A stretch of DNA of 64,000 bases from NCBI GenBank assembly GCA_039583875.1, contig CM077162.1, positions 171,263,220-171,327,219 of the forward strand, written 5' to 3'. The notes beneath the pieces were generated by a model, which saw nothing but the letters and a program-made list of their open reading frames with translations, ran no database searches and had not been told where the DNA came from. The stretch comes from Platanthera guangdongensis. Its lineage: Eukaryota; Streptophyta; Magnoliopsida; Asparagales; Orchidaceae. Of this stretch, positions 57,401-61,100 are shown in pieces (position 1 is the stretch's first letter; every line of letters starts with the position of its first letter). Position numbers and translations under genes: made by a program.

Positions 57401-60194
57401 TATATTACCCACTTACTAAAAGAGTATTTACTTCATAATTATAATAATTTTTTTGATAAAAAACACAGTAAAATAAATAAATTAATAAATACTTGTATTG
57501 ATGTATTCTCAATAAAGATACTTGTGTATGCATTCATGACAGCAAATAAAAATGAGTTGGTATGTAAAATTGTGTTATGAAATTAAAATTTATTATCCAA
57601 ATAAAGTTGGTCGTTTATGCAGATAGGATGGATATATGGATCTGTGACAGAGGATATATTGACCGGATTTAAGATGCACTGCAGAGGCTGGAAGTCGGTC
57701 TACTGCACACCGCGTCGGCCCGCATTCAAGGGATCGGCTCCAATTAACCCTCGGATCGATTGCACCAGGTTCTCCGATGGGCGCTCGGGTCTGTAGAGAT
57801 CTTCCTCAGCCGCCATTGCCCATTGTGGTATGGCTATGGAGGCAACCTCAAGTGGCTGCAGAGGCTTGCCTACACCAACACCATTGTCTATCCCTTCACT
57901 TCAATCCCTCTACTCGCCTACTGTATGATCCCTGCCGTCTGTTTGCTCACCGGAAAGTTCATCATCCCATGGTAAGTTGGTGTGTTTGTAATGCATACTT
58001 GAGGCCCCCTTATATATACAGGTTGCACCACTCTATCTTTTGAAATTACATTTATCCACCCCCCTCTAAGTTTTTCCAGTTTACAAAAAAAGCCCCTTCT
58101 GATAGAAATATGGATGCAAAATGATAAAATCGTCAAAAACTAACTATATCGAACGATATTCAAGTTTACAAAAATGTCCTGTCCATTAGAAATATGGATG
58201 AAAATGATAAAATCACTCAAATTATTTTATGATATTCAATTGTACCCTTTGTAATGACTGCATTGAAAGTTGTGACCTTTTCCTTTAAAAGTATTGATGG
58301 AAAGTGATAATATGTCAAATTATTTATGATATTTCAATTGTATCAACATTGAAAAGTTGAAAAGGCTGTATTATATTTTATCTTTTGTAATGAATCTATC
58401 AATTTAGAATTATTATAAAAGTATAAAATTGAAATTTCATGAAATAATTAGGCTTATTTTATCATTTTCCATCAATATTTCTTATGGAAGGGGTATTTTT
58501 GTAAACTGGGAAAACTTAAAGGGGGGAGGTAAATGCAATTATGAAAGATAGAGGGGTGCAAACTGTAAATATGCAAACTCCTAGGGAGGTCCTAATTAAC
58601 CCTATATATCTTTATTATATAATACAATAGACATATTTGGAGCACACCATGAATCTCATCTGGACCGTCCGATTTTCAGGAAATGATATCTGGCCGTTGG
58701 ATTCATAATACTAGGCCTGCCAATAACCAAATGACCGCCTGCTCACTTCCGCGCCCTCCTCTGCCGCCGGCGGCGGCAGAGGAGGGCTGCCTGCGTGAGC
58801 AGGCCGAAGCGGGCGGGGGGGGGGGGGGGGGGTTCAAATTTTTTAAAAAAATAATATGTTATTATATAATTATTTATTAAATTATATTTTGATTTTAAAA
58901 ATAATAAATATTTAGTTAAAATATAATAATTATTAAATTTTTTCCGGGCGCGGGCGAAGCCGTCGGGGGGGACGGGCTTCGCACGTCGGGGGGGGGGGAA
59001 GCCCGCTGAATGCCAAGCGCGAAACCCCTTGATTGAGGGCGAAGCCCGCCTGCAGCGAACGTATCGAAACGGGACGAAGTCCGTCGAAGATACTAATATA
59101 TATATATATTATATATATATATAATATATATATAATTTATATACACCCAAACCACCCTAAACTAGCATAATTAGTGAGAGCACCACCACACTTATTTTCG
59201 AAATTACAAAAAACTCCCATTAAGTTTTCATTTCATTACCAAAACCTCCCCTGGTCTTTTCGTTTCATTGCATCCATGAAGAAAATAACCCCTCTGGACA
59301 CTGTTTCCCAGGGGTGTTTTTGTGCATGGATGTTATAAATTAAAACTTCAGGAGGTTTTTGTAATGAAATGAAAACTTTAGGAGATTTTTTGTAATTTCG
59401 AAAATAAGAGGGGTGTTGTCAGTAATTTAGCAAAGTTAGAGGGAGGTCCCGGGTAAATGGCCCTATATATTATATATATATATATTATATATAATATATA
59501 TTATATATAATATATAATATATATATATATATATATAAATATAGATATATATATATATAAATTTACACAATTTTCACAGTATCTAACTTGTATAATCTAT
59601 TACAACTGACTGCAGCTAAACAATCTGGCTAGCATTTGGTTCATCGGCCTCTTCCTCTCCATCATAGCAACCGGCATCTTAGAGCTTCGATGGAGCGGGG
59701 TCGGCATCCAGGATTGGTGGCGCAACGAGCAGTTCTGGGTCATCGGCGGCGTCTCAGCCCACCTCTTCGCTGTCTTCCAAGGCCTTCTCAAAGTCCTCGC
59801 CGGGGTCGATACAAACTTCACCGTGACGTCCAAGGCCGCCGACGATGCCGAATTCGGCGAGCTCTACATTCTTAAGTGGACTACTCTGCTCATCCCTCCC
59901 ACGACTCTCCTCATCATCAACATGGTCGGCGTGGTCGCCGGCGTTTCCGACGCCATTAACAACGGTTATGGCTCCTGGGGGTCCGCTCTTTGGGAAGCTA
60001 TTTTTCGCCTTCTGGTCATTGTTCACCTGTACCCCTTCTTGAAGGGGTTGATGGGAGGCAGAACAGGACTCCTACTATCGTGGTGCTTTGGTCCATTCTG
60101 CTAGCCTCAATTTTTCATTGGTTTGGGTCAGGATCGATCCTTCTTGCCAAAGCACAAGGGCCCTGTTCTAAAGCAGTGTGGAGTTGAGTGCTAA
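13505..60194 (+). CDS. CESA4: Cellulose synthase catalytic subunit, CESA4/IRX5 class (9 exons recognised; 3' exons frame-disrupted)
   Basis: Joined exons are 13505-13582, 13784-13943, 14453-15050, 15118-15255, 35339-35464, 35580-35792, 56633-57154, 57623-57971 and 59616-60194, about 920 codons. The family usually has about 1,050, and the missing part is the N-terminal RING region. The enzyme transfers glucose from UDP-glucose onto a growing beta-1,4-glucan in plasma-membrane rosettes. CESA4 works with two other isoforms in secondary walls. Seen directly: two N-terminal membrane segments, DDG, DCD, TED and QVLRW catalytic signatures, a Cys-rich [13 protein letters not shown] block, [16 protein letters not shown], and a C-terminal membrane bundle. 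The Cys-rich block and the class-specific loop point to CESA4; this isoform call rests on recalled family features. Two introns exceed 20 kb because of nested retrotransposons. The last two exons need about seven single-base frame corrections. Expression is unknown. Confidence 0.85.
13784..13943 (+). CDS. CESA4: CESA4 exon 2 of those found (conserved WxxRxExWK region)
   Basis: Acceptor TTTTGTAG precedes it and donor GTGAGC follows. The peptide includes [20 protein letters not shown] and ends DEDYML, matching the WKERxxxWK and acidic region just before the first membrane segment of CESA proteins. The final CT joins the first C of the next exon to make a Leu codon. Confidence 0.75.
14453..15050 (+). 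CDS. CESA4: CESA4 exon 3 of those found (TM1-TM2 and first catalytic Asp)
   Basis: Begins with [16 protein letters not shown], then two membrane segments ([16 protein letters not shown] and [16 protein letters not shown]), [31 protein letters not shown] and the UDP-binding [10 protein letters not shown] signature. The acceptor is AAATAG at 14447-14452 and the donor GTTTGT follows 15050. A family-typical REGEP-like insertion after RFE is missing ([10 protein letters not shown], about 14721-14735). The exon is otherwise open and well conserved. Confidence 0.93.
15118..15255 (+). CDS. CESA4: CESA4 exon 4 of those found
   Basis: Forty-six codons from [19 protein letters not shown] to [11 protein letters not shown], a strictly conserved stretch of the plant-conserved region. 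The upstream intron is 67 bp. The donor at 15256 opens the first giant intron. Confidence 0.93.
15274..15328. repeat. (AT)n microsatellite
   Basis: About 27 uninterrupted AT units lie 18 bp inside the intron. Confidence 0.95.
15486..15627. mobile_element. Tourist-like MITE (142 bp)
   Basis: Terminal inverted repeats of about 24 bp (GGCTCCGTTTGGCACGGTGG and its complement) are flanked by TAA on both sides (15483-15485, 15628-15630). A 3-bp TAA duplication and GGCTCCGTTTGG termini fit PIF/Harbinger-derived Tourist MITEs. Confidence 0.85.
15797..15872. repeat. 25-bp tandem repeat, three copies
   Basis: The unit AGCATTCATAAATATTACAA plus AAT(G/T)T is repeated three times with single-base changes. 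The surrounding DNA to about 16320 holds no recognised gene. Confidence 0.85.
16325..17095. repeat. CA-rich satellite (TGCACACACAC type), about 770 bp
   Basis: Irregular repetition of CACACACTGCACACACACTG with variants (CTTGCACACA, CTACACACA). Long apparent reading frames on both strands (Cys/Val- or His/Thr-rich) come from the repeat. There is no sign of coding selection. Confidence 0.93.
17168..17251 (-). repeat. LTR relic, left fragment, with primer-binding site
   Basis: On the minus strand TTGGTATCTGAGCC, close to the initiator-tRNA primer pattern, lies just inside an LTR start at 17183 (TGACGCAGGAAG). The LTR is interrupted after 17251 by Gypsy-2 and resumes at 24958. Its interior would have extended left of 17168 and is not recognisable. 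Confidence 0.5.
17252..17918 (-). repeat. 3' LTR of Gypsy-2 (left copy, with LINE-tail insertion)
   Basis: It starts TGCTACGAACAT and ends GTGTAACA. Without the insertion at 17532-17782 it is about 415 bp and pairs with 24557-24957. Confidence 0.8.
17532..17782 (-). mobile_element. RTE-type LINE (or derived SINE) 3' end
   Basis: Read on the minus strand it encodes [15 protein letters not shown], the C-terminus of plant RTE reverse-transcriptase proteins, and ends in a GTTGTTGTTG tail. It is flanked by an ATTAATTAATGATAA duplication, as expected for target-primed insertion. It is 5'-truncated. A plus-strand relative of the same family is at 55665-56215. Confidence 0.7.
18463..18602. repeat. 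17-bp tandem repeat, about eight copies, next to a Copia primer site
   Basis: The unit ATTGATCATTTTCCTAC is repeated without change and runs straight into TTGATATCAGAGA, which resembles the Copia primer-binding site TGGTATCAGAG. A single copy of the same block occurs at 23806-23840. The repeat seems to have grown at the LTR/primer-site boundary. Confidence 0.85.
18637..19076 (+). pseudogene. Copia gag fragment (plus strand), truncated
   Basis: Encodes a UBN2-type gag start: [19 protein letters not shown], then [20 protein letters not shown] and [12 protein letters not shown]. It begins after the primer-like site at 18602 and stops abruptly at about 19076, where minus-strand RNase H sequence of Copia-2 begins. 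Gag binds RNA in virus-like particles; this fragment is dead. Confidence 0.8.
19092..22986 (-). pseudogene. Copia-2 gag-pol remnant
   Basis: Recognisable pieces on the minus strand are gag (22741-22986, [19 protein letters not shown]), gag end with a defective knuckle ([18 protein letters not shown], about 22229-22290), degenerate integrase (about 20750-21430), reverse transcriptase (19303-19989: [35 protein letters not shown] at about 19715-19735) and RNase H start (about 19092-19180). Many frameshifts and stops separate them. A 24-bp tandem triplication (20408-20480, His-Val-Asp-Asp-Pro-rich) sits in the integrase-RT linker. Confidence 0.8.
23668..23800 (-). repeat. 5' LTR of Copia-2
   Basis: It is 133 bp with TG...CA ends and the primer-binding site immediately to its left. 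No second copy was found. Confidence 0.75.
23801..24556 (-). other. Gypsy-2 interior next to its 5' LTR
   Basis: On the minus strand an open piece at 24374-24568 ([16 protein letters not shown]) resembles the heptad-rich start of plant Gypsy gag proteins, and a further open stretch continues to about 24064. Neither matches a domain clearly. Confidence 0.35.
24557..24957 (-). repeat. 5' LTR of Gypsy-2 (right copy)
   Basis: It is 401 bp long, starts TGGTACGAACAT and pairs with 17252-17918. Confidence 0.8.
24958..25745 (-). repeat. LTR relic, middle fragment
   Basis: It lies between the Gypsy-2 target duplication and the chromovirus target duplication ATTAG (25741-25745). By nesting logic it is the continuation of the LTR started at 17183. 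No coding sequence is seen. Confidence 0.4.
25746..26891 (-). repeat. 3' LTR of the chromovirus (left copy)
   Basis: 1,146 bp. Compared with the right copy it lacks about 130 bp after CAAATCTTTAC and has an extra 20-bp GGTTGGATCTCTCGGATCGG unit near 26175-26220. A minus-strand TATAAATA box lies at 26653-26660. Confidence 0.93.
26822..31895 (-). pseudogene. Chromovirus gag-pol polyprotein, nearly intact
   Basis: Gag starts at 31895 with [12 protein letters not shown], has a gag domain ([20 protein letters not shown]) and a CCHC knuckle ([14 protein letters not shown]). Protease has [10 protein letters not shown] (about 30345-30366). RT carries [15 protein letters not shown] and YFDD (about 29290-29303); RNase H has VACDASGVG and [10 protein letters not shown]. 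Integrase has the zinc motif ([19 protein letters not shown]), SMDFVLGLP and [16 protein letters not shown]. The C-terminus ([18 protein letters not shown]) is a chromodomain, which in this lineage can bind histone marks. Defects: a TAG at 29697-29699 at the gag-pro/RT junction, and a TAG (28380-28382) plus frameshift between RNase H and integrase. Everything else is open. Confidence 0.93.
31928..33188 (-). repeat. 5' LTR of the chromovirus (right copy)
   Basis: 1,261 bp; it holds the 130-bp segment (about 32171-32300) missing from the left copy. The minus-strand TATAAATA box is at 32950-32957. Confidence 0.93.
33194..34025 (-). repeat. LTR relic, right fragment
   Basis: Purine-rich, GC-biased DNA followed by a CTCAATATATAG TATA-like site (about 33773). 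By nesting it continues 24958-25745. The right end, near CATCTGACA, is uncertain. No coding sequence is recognised. Confidence 0.4.
34026..35338. other. Intron remainder: primer-site-like motif, poly-G tracts, AT-rich DNA
   Basis: TGGTATCAGAGTCAGG at 34135-34150 looks like a plus-strand retroelement primer site, but no LTR pair was found. G runs occur at 34181-34190 and 34302-34327. From about 34440 the sequence is AT-rich and featureless up to the CESA acceptor. Confidence 0.45.
35339..35464 (+). CDS. CESA4: CESA4 exon 5 of those found
   Basis: Forty-two codons, [17 protein letters not shown] ... [24 protein letters not shown]. Acceptor GTTGGCAG and donor GTAATA. Leu replaces the usual Glu of GKELP; otherwise it is well conserved. 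Confidence 0.92.
35580..35792 (+). CDS. CESA4: CESA4 exon 6 of those found (second catalytic Asp, DCD)
   Basis: Seventy-one codons with [40 protein letters not shown] and [16 protein letters not shown]. The DCD motif coordinates UDP and metal in the glycosyltransferase family 2 fold. Acceptor TTGATAG, donor GTAAGT, the latter opening the second giant intron. Confidence 0.94.
37279..38820 (-). repeat. Interior of an unclassified LTR element, with 40-bp tandem repeats
   Basis: It lies left of the LTR at 38821 and ends with GTTCTGATACCAAGA, a degenerate initiator-tRNA primer site read on the minus strand. From about 37788 to 38215 a 40-bp unit (GGAACTCGCCCCTAGGAGGC then TGCACTCGCCCAGGGAGCCT) is repeated about ten times, interrupted by a G run at 38007-38020. 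A minus-strand open stretch at 38274-38789 has no recognised domain. The other LTR was not found. Confidence 0.6.
38821..39219 (-). repeat. LTR with TGTTATGG...CCATAACA ends (399 bp)
   Basis: The termini are inverted copies (TGTTATGGACC and GGACCCATAACA with one-base slippage). The primer-like site is to its left. The LTR at 51933-52283 has the same terminal octamers but a different body. Confidence 0.65.
39531..40209. mobile_element. 679-bp TIR element with 8-bp duplication (hAT- or MULE-like MITE)
   Basis: Inverted termini of about 43 bp (GGGTGATGTTATATATAAAC ... and complement) are flanked by TAAATTAT on both sides (39523-39530, 40210-40217). The interior contains two copies of a GGGAGGTGTATGCGG/TATCGGGAGCGGGC block about 130 bp apart. 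No transposase is encoded. An 8-bp duplication suggests hAT; long TIRs suggest Mutator-like. Confidence 0.8.
40218..40656. other. Unclassified sequence before Copia-3
   Basis: AT-rich DNA with a short GC-rich block (about 40385-40440). No gene or repeat pair recognised. Confidence 0.3.
40657..40859 (+). repeat. 5' LTR of Copia-3
   Basis: 203 bp, with a CTTATATAAG TATA-like site near 40764. The first two bases are TA instead of TG. Confidence 0.85.
41585..45640 (+). pseudogene. Copia-3 gag-pol, frameshifted
   Basis: Gag begins at 41585 ([10 protein letters not shown]) after a 700-bp leader. A UBN2-like part follows in shifted frames ([18 protein letters not shown]), then the knuckle [14 protein letters not shown] (about 42367-42408). 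Protease has [10 protein letters not shown] (about 42597-42626), integrase [12 protein letters not shown] and [30 protein letters not shown] and [14 protein letters not shown] (about 44685-44726), RNase [13 protein letters not shown] and [11 protein letters not shown]. Several stops and indels separate these blocks, so no polyprotein can be made. Confidence 0.9.
45657..45843 (+). repeat. 3' LTR of Copia-3
   Basis: 187 bp, starts TGCTAAAG and ends TTTCTACA; the repeated target site CTATC follows. Confidence 0.9.
45849..46548. other. Unclassified sequence, probably LTR of the outer Copia relic
   Basis: No gene is seen. The right edge (ATGCTAACTGC then GGTATCAGAGTCG) looks like an LTR end followed by a primer site, so part of this stretch is likely an LTR, but no second copy was found. 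Confidence 0.4.
46549..46776 (+). pseudogene. Outer Copia relic: primer site and gag start
   Basis: GGTATCAGAGTCG at about 46551 is the primer site. Gag then starts near 46594 ([17 protein letters not shown]) and continues with [12 protein letters not shown] and, after a frameshift, [20 protein letters not shown]. It is cut at 46776 by the element at 46777-52283 and resumes at 52289. Confidence 0.7.
46916..50698 (+). mobile_element. Copia-4: truncated Ty1/copia element
   Basis: A 147-bp left LTR (46916-47062, TGTAAAGACCC...TCTCAACA) is followed by a perfect primer site TGGTATCAGAGC (47063-47074). It is related to the Copia-3 LTR (TGTAAAGACCCAA, CTTGTTTAGTCCCACATCTT). The element ends abruptly at about 50698 before RNase H, and no right LTR exists. 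The long open stretch at 47000-48000 is its Ser/Leu/Pro-rich untranslated leader with a C run at 47268-47286. Confidence 0.85.
48001..50698 (+). pseudogene. Copia-4 pol remnant lacking gag
   Basis: The ATG at 47998 ([10 protein letters not shown]) runs within about 20 codons into the spacer that normally follows the zinc knuckle ([18 protein letters not shown]), so nearly all of gag is deleted. Protease has [10 protein letters not shown] (Asn replaces the catalytic-site Gly). Integrase (about 48700-49080), then linker, then RT at 49916-50467 with [18 protein letters not shown] and [14 protein letters not shown] (about 50326-50367) follow. It breaks off after [11 protein letters not shown]. 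Confidence 0.85.
50699..51932 (+). other. GC-rich interior of the TGTTATGG-type element
   Basis: Open stretches occur in several frames on both strands, but none carries a recognised domain. At the end, GACAAGCTCGATTTCAAGGA gives a DKLDFKD-like peptide as seen at the 3' end of Gypsy polyproteins. Confidence 0.45.
51933..52283 (+). repeat. 3' LTR of the TGTTATGG-type element
   Basis: 351 bp, TGTTATGG to CCATAACA; pairs with 46777-46915 over the available length. Confidence 0.75.
52289..52890 (+). pseudogene. Outer Copia relic: continuation of gag
   Basis: It resumes the interrupted gag with [20 protein letters not shown], a frameshift, then [30 protein letters not shown] and [20 protein letters not shown], a standard UBN2 ending. 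No zinc knuckle or pol follows. Confidence 0.8.
52891..54400. other. Unclassified noncoding DNA
   Basis: It contains a doubled GAGTTAAAAGATTG block (about 52922-52962) and a degenerate repetition of CCACGAAATC around 53560-53730. No gene is recognised; short open frames have no domain. Confidence 0.4.
54401..54461. repeat. (TA)n/(TACA)n microsatellite
   Basis: TATATATACA units repeat four times and then pure TA follows. Confidence 0.9.
54960..55260 (-). pseudogene. Gypsy integrase C-terminal remnant
   Basis: Read on the minus strand it gives [19 protein letters not shown] followed by FNVANLT, which matches the conserved tail after the integrase core in plant Gypsy elements (compare the chromovirus here, [19 protein letters not shown]). 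Several stops. The flanks 54462-54959 and 55261-55664 show nothing recognisable. Confidence 0.65.
55665..56215 (+). pseudogene. RTE-type LINE, C-terminal fragment split by a MITE
   Basis: It encodes [35 protein letters not shown], then after the [17 protein letters not shown] and IKDRAQ, the conserved end of plant RTE LINE proteins. A TGA follows RSKT. It ends with a GTTGTTGTT-like tail at about 56210. The Tourist MITE at 55796-56015 falls exactly between GTRLR and W/F sequence. It is the same family as 17532-17782. Confidence 0.75.
55796..56015. mobile_element. Tourist-like MITE (220 bp) inside the LINE
   Basis: Inverted termini GGCTTCATTTGGTTCGGCG / CGCCGAACCAAATAGAGCC are flanked by TAA (55793-55795, 56016-56018). 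The interior repeats AAACGGAG-like and GGCGTTT-like blocks and is partly self-complementary. Confidence 0.85.
56216..56632. other. Intron remainder before CESA4 exon 7
   Basis: AT-rich intron DNA; nothing recognised. It ends in the TTGTCAG acceptor. Confidence 0.5.
56633..57154 (+). CDS. CESA4: CESA4 exon 7 of those found (class-specific region)
   Basis: One hundred and seventy-four open codons: [42 protein letters not shown], a Lys-rich loop with a run of lysines ([13 protein letters not shown]), [23 protein letters not shown]-like and [20 protein letters not shown]. The Cys block and the [13 protein letters not shown] stretch are the main basis for a CESA4 assignment. Donor GTATGA at 57155. 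Confidence 0.94.
57623..57971 (+). CDS. CESA4: CESA4 exon 8 of those found (TED and QVLRW), one frameshift
   Basis: Starts [20 protein letters not shown] with the catalytic TED. At about 57748-57752, after SAPIN, one base is missing relative to the family and the frame shifts. The other frame then continues with [17 protein letters not shown], the glucan-binding QVLRW motif, and membrane segments to [10 protein letters not shown]. The exon ends CATG|GTAAGT, which does not keep frame with exon 9 (TAA would follow), so a second base is missing at the end. Confidence 0.88.
58001..58594. mobile_element. MITE with about 100-bp inverted termini
   Basis: The left end (GAGGCCCCCTTATATATACA, CTCTATCTTTTGAAATTACA) is complementary to the right end (GAAAGATAGAGGGGTGCAAA, CTAGGGAGGTCC). 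The interior repeats AGAAATATGGATG and TTATGATATTCAATT-like blocks. It lies in the last CESA4 intron. A related partial copy is at 12846-13370. Confidence 0.7.
58738..58804. repeat. Long palindrome at the head of a GC-rich block
   Basis: Perfect 16-bp arms (58753-58768 and 58772-58787, GCCCTCCTCTGCCGCC) surround a GGC loop, and outer arms GCCTGCTCAC/GTGAGCAGGC extend it. A G run follows (58816-58832). A GC-rich block with repeated GGCGAAGCC motifs lies at about 58945-59085. No coding sequence. Confidence 0.8.
59150..59460. mobile_element. Second MITE in the last CESA4 intron
   Basis: The left end (CACACTTATTTTCGAAATTA, CAAAAAACTCCC) is complementary to the right end (TTTGTAATTTCGAAAATAAG, AGGGGTG). 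Internal arms around CATCCATGAAGAAA and CCAGGGGTGTTTTTGTGC are also self-complementary. AT dinucleotide-rich DNA flanks it (59097-59140, 59463-59560). Confidence 0.65.
59616..60194 (+). CDS. CESA4: CESA4 exon 9 of those found (C-terminal membrane bundle), five indels
   Basis: Starts [20 protein letters not shown] after TGCAG and runs open through [19 protein letters not shown] and [20 protein letters not shown] to NNGYGSWG. From there the protein is kept only if single-base length changes are allowed: an extra G in the run 59977-59981, a missing G at about 60014, a missing G at about 60053-60055, a missing T in the run about 60111-60115, and a missing T at about 60140-60142. The last codons GVEC and TAA (60192-60194) match the family C-terminus. 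All changes are in short homopolymers. Confidence 0.88.
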
Positions 60195-60310
60195 CTCCTC
60201 AAATCTTCCCTCACAGCCTGATATGTTGCTTCATTAATCAAGAAATTGTTGGAATTTTAATCCCTTTTAAAGTTGAAGAACTCAAAATAATTATGTGAGT
60301 GAGATTGCTA
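60195..60310 (+). other. CESA4 3' flank (probable 3' UTR)
   Basis: AT-rich sequence follows the stop. No clear canonical polyadenylation signal can be pinned down; the flank ends at the Helitron-like border. Confidence 0.35.
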
Positions 60311-60449
60311 CTAGTATATGTGATTTTTTATATCATATACGAGCATCTTCGCACGGGCTACGCCCGTGCTCGATGCTCTCGGGCTGCCTTCGGCAGCATG
60401 AGGCGGCTTCGCCCGCCTGTACACGGTACTCGCTTGCGCAACGCTCTGA

Positions 60450-60785
60450 TTGTGCATGGTCCTCTGGGTGGTGTCAGAGCACAAATAGTTGTCATACGAT
60501 TCAGCACAGTTGAAAGCCTCGGTGCAACAAAAGCAAATTGATGCCACTCAGCGCAGCCTGCATGCACATGAAGTGCGCGTGATTGTATCTAGGATTTCAA
60601 TGCTGGTGATGCTGTGGGCTGCGTCTGCACATAGTATTCGGTTGCTTGTAGCAACGGTTCGATTGCGCATGATCCTATGGGTGGCCTCAGAAAAGAAAGA
60701 GTTCTCATGCGATTCAACACAGTTGAAACCATCGGTGGCACAAATGTGAAGTGATGCCACGTTGTGCAGAATGCATGAACGCTGG
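60450..60785. repeat. Imperfect tandem duplication of about 210 bp
   Basis: The block GATTGTGCATGGTCCTCTGG ... CAGCACAGTTGAAAGCC ... TGATGCCACTCAG at about 60448-60550 recurs at about 60660-60765 as GATTGCGCATGATCCTATGG ... CAACACAGTTGAAACC ... TGATGCCACGTTG. Confidence 0.7.
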
Positions 60786-61091
60786 ATCTCTTACTGTAGA
60801 ACCTGAATGTGTAGGAGCAGTTGAAATGTTTGATGGTTGCAGGTGCATTGGGTGAGTTTCTTGTCGTGTAAGCTGTGGCTGCAACGGCAGCGTAGTAGGT
60901 ACATGATGATGTTCTGTGTGCATGCGTGATCTTCTGGCCTGTGCATTTACTCTGTTTCGTGCACGTTGTGAGGACCGTTGTTCTTCAGTGAGATGCGAAC
61001 GTCATTGGCGCAAACGATCTCTTGCGCGCTCTCGATAGATTTGACGTTCTTCTTCAGACATTTCGAGTACTCGCGCTCGTCTCGAGGACAT
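60714..61091 (-). pseudogene. Basic/acidic N-terminal domain, Helitron-like, one stop
   Basis: From ATG at 61089-61091 the frame reads MSSRRARVLEMSEEERQIYR, a TGA at 61002-61004 (after DRLRQ), then SHLTEEQRSSQRARNRV and a Pro/His/Thr-rich tail to a TGA at 60714. Repeated Arg/Glu-rich segments of this type open plant Helitron replicase-helicase proteins and some other mobile-element proteins. No Rep or helicase motif follows. The assignment is tentative. Confidence 0.4.
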
Positions 61092-61100
61092 TGTATATAT

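Larger units (their letters stand above)
60311..61100 (-). mobile_element. Probable Helitron, 3' part
   Basis: On the minus strand the sequence ends in CTAG (60311-60314) followed by T, with the hairpin GCACGGGC-GTA-GCCCGTGC (about 60354-60372) upstream, as at Helitron 3' ends, although 40 bp from the end instead of the usual 10-15. Two further short hairpins with CTTCG loops lie at about 60388-60416. The basic reading frame at 60714-61091 fits the start of Helitron-encoded proteins. The 5' TC terminus was not located. Confidence 0.45.
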
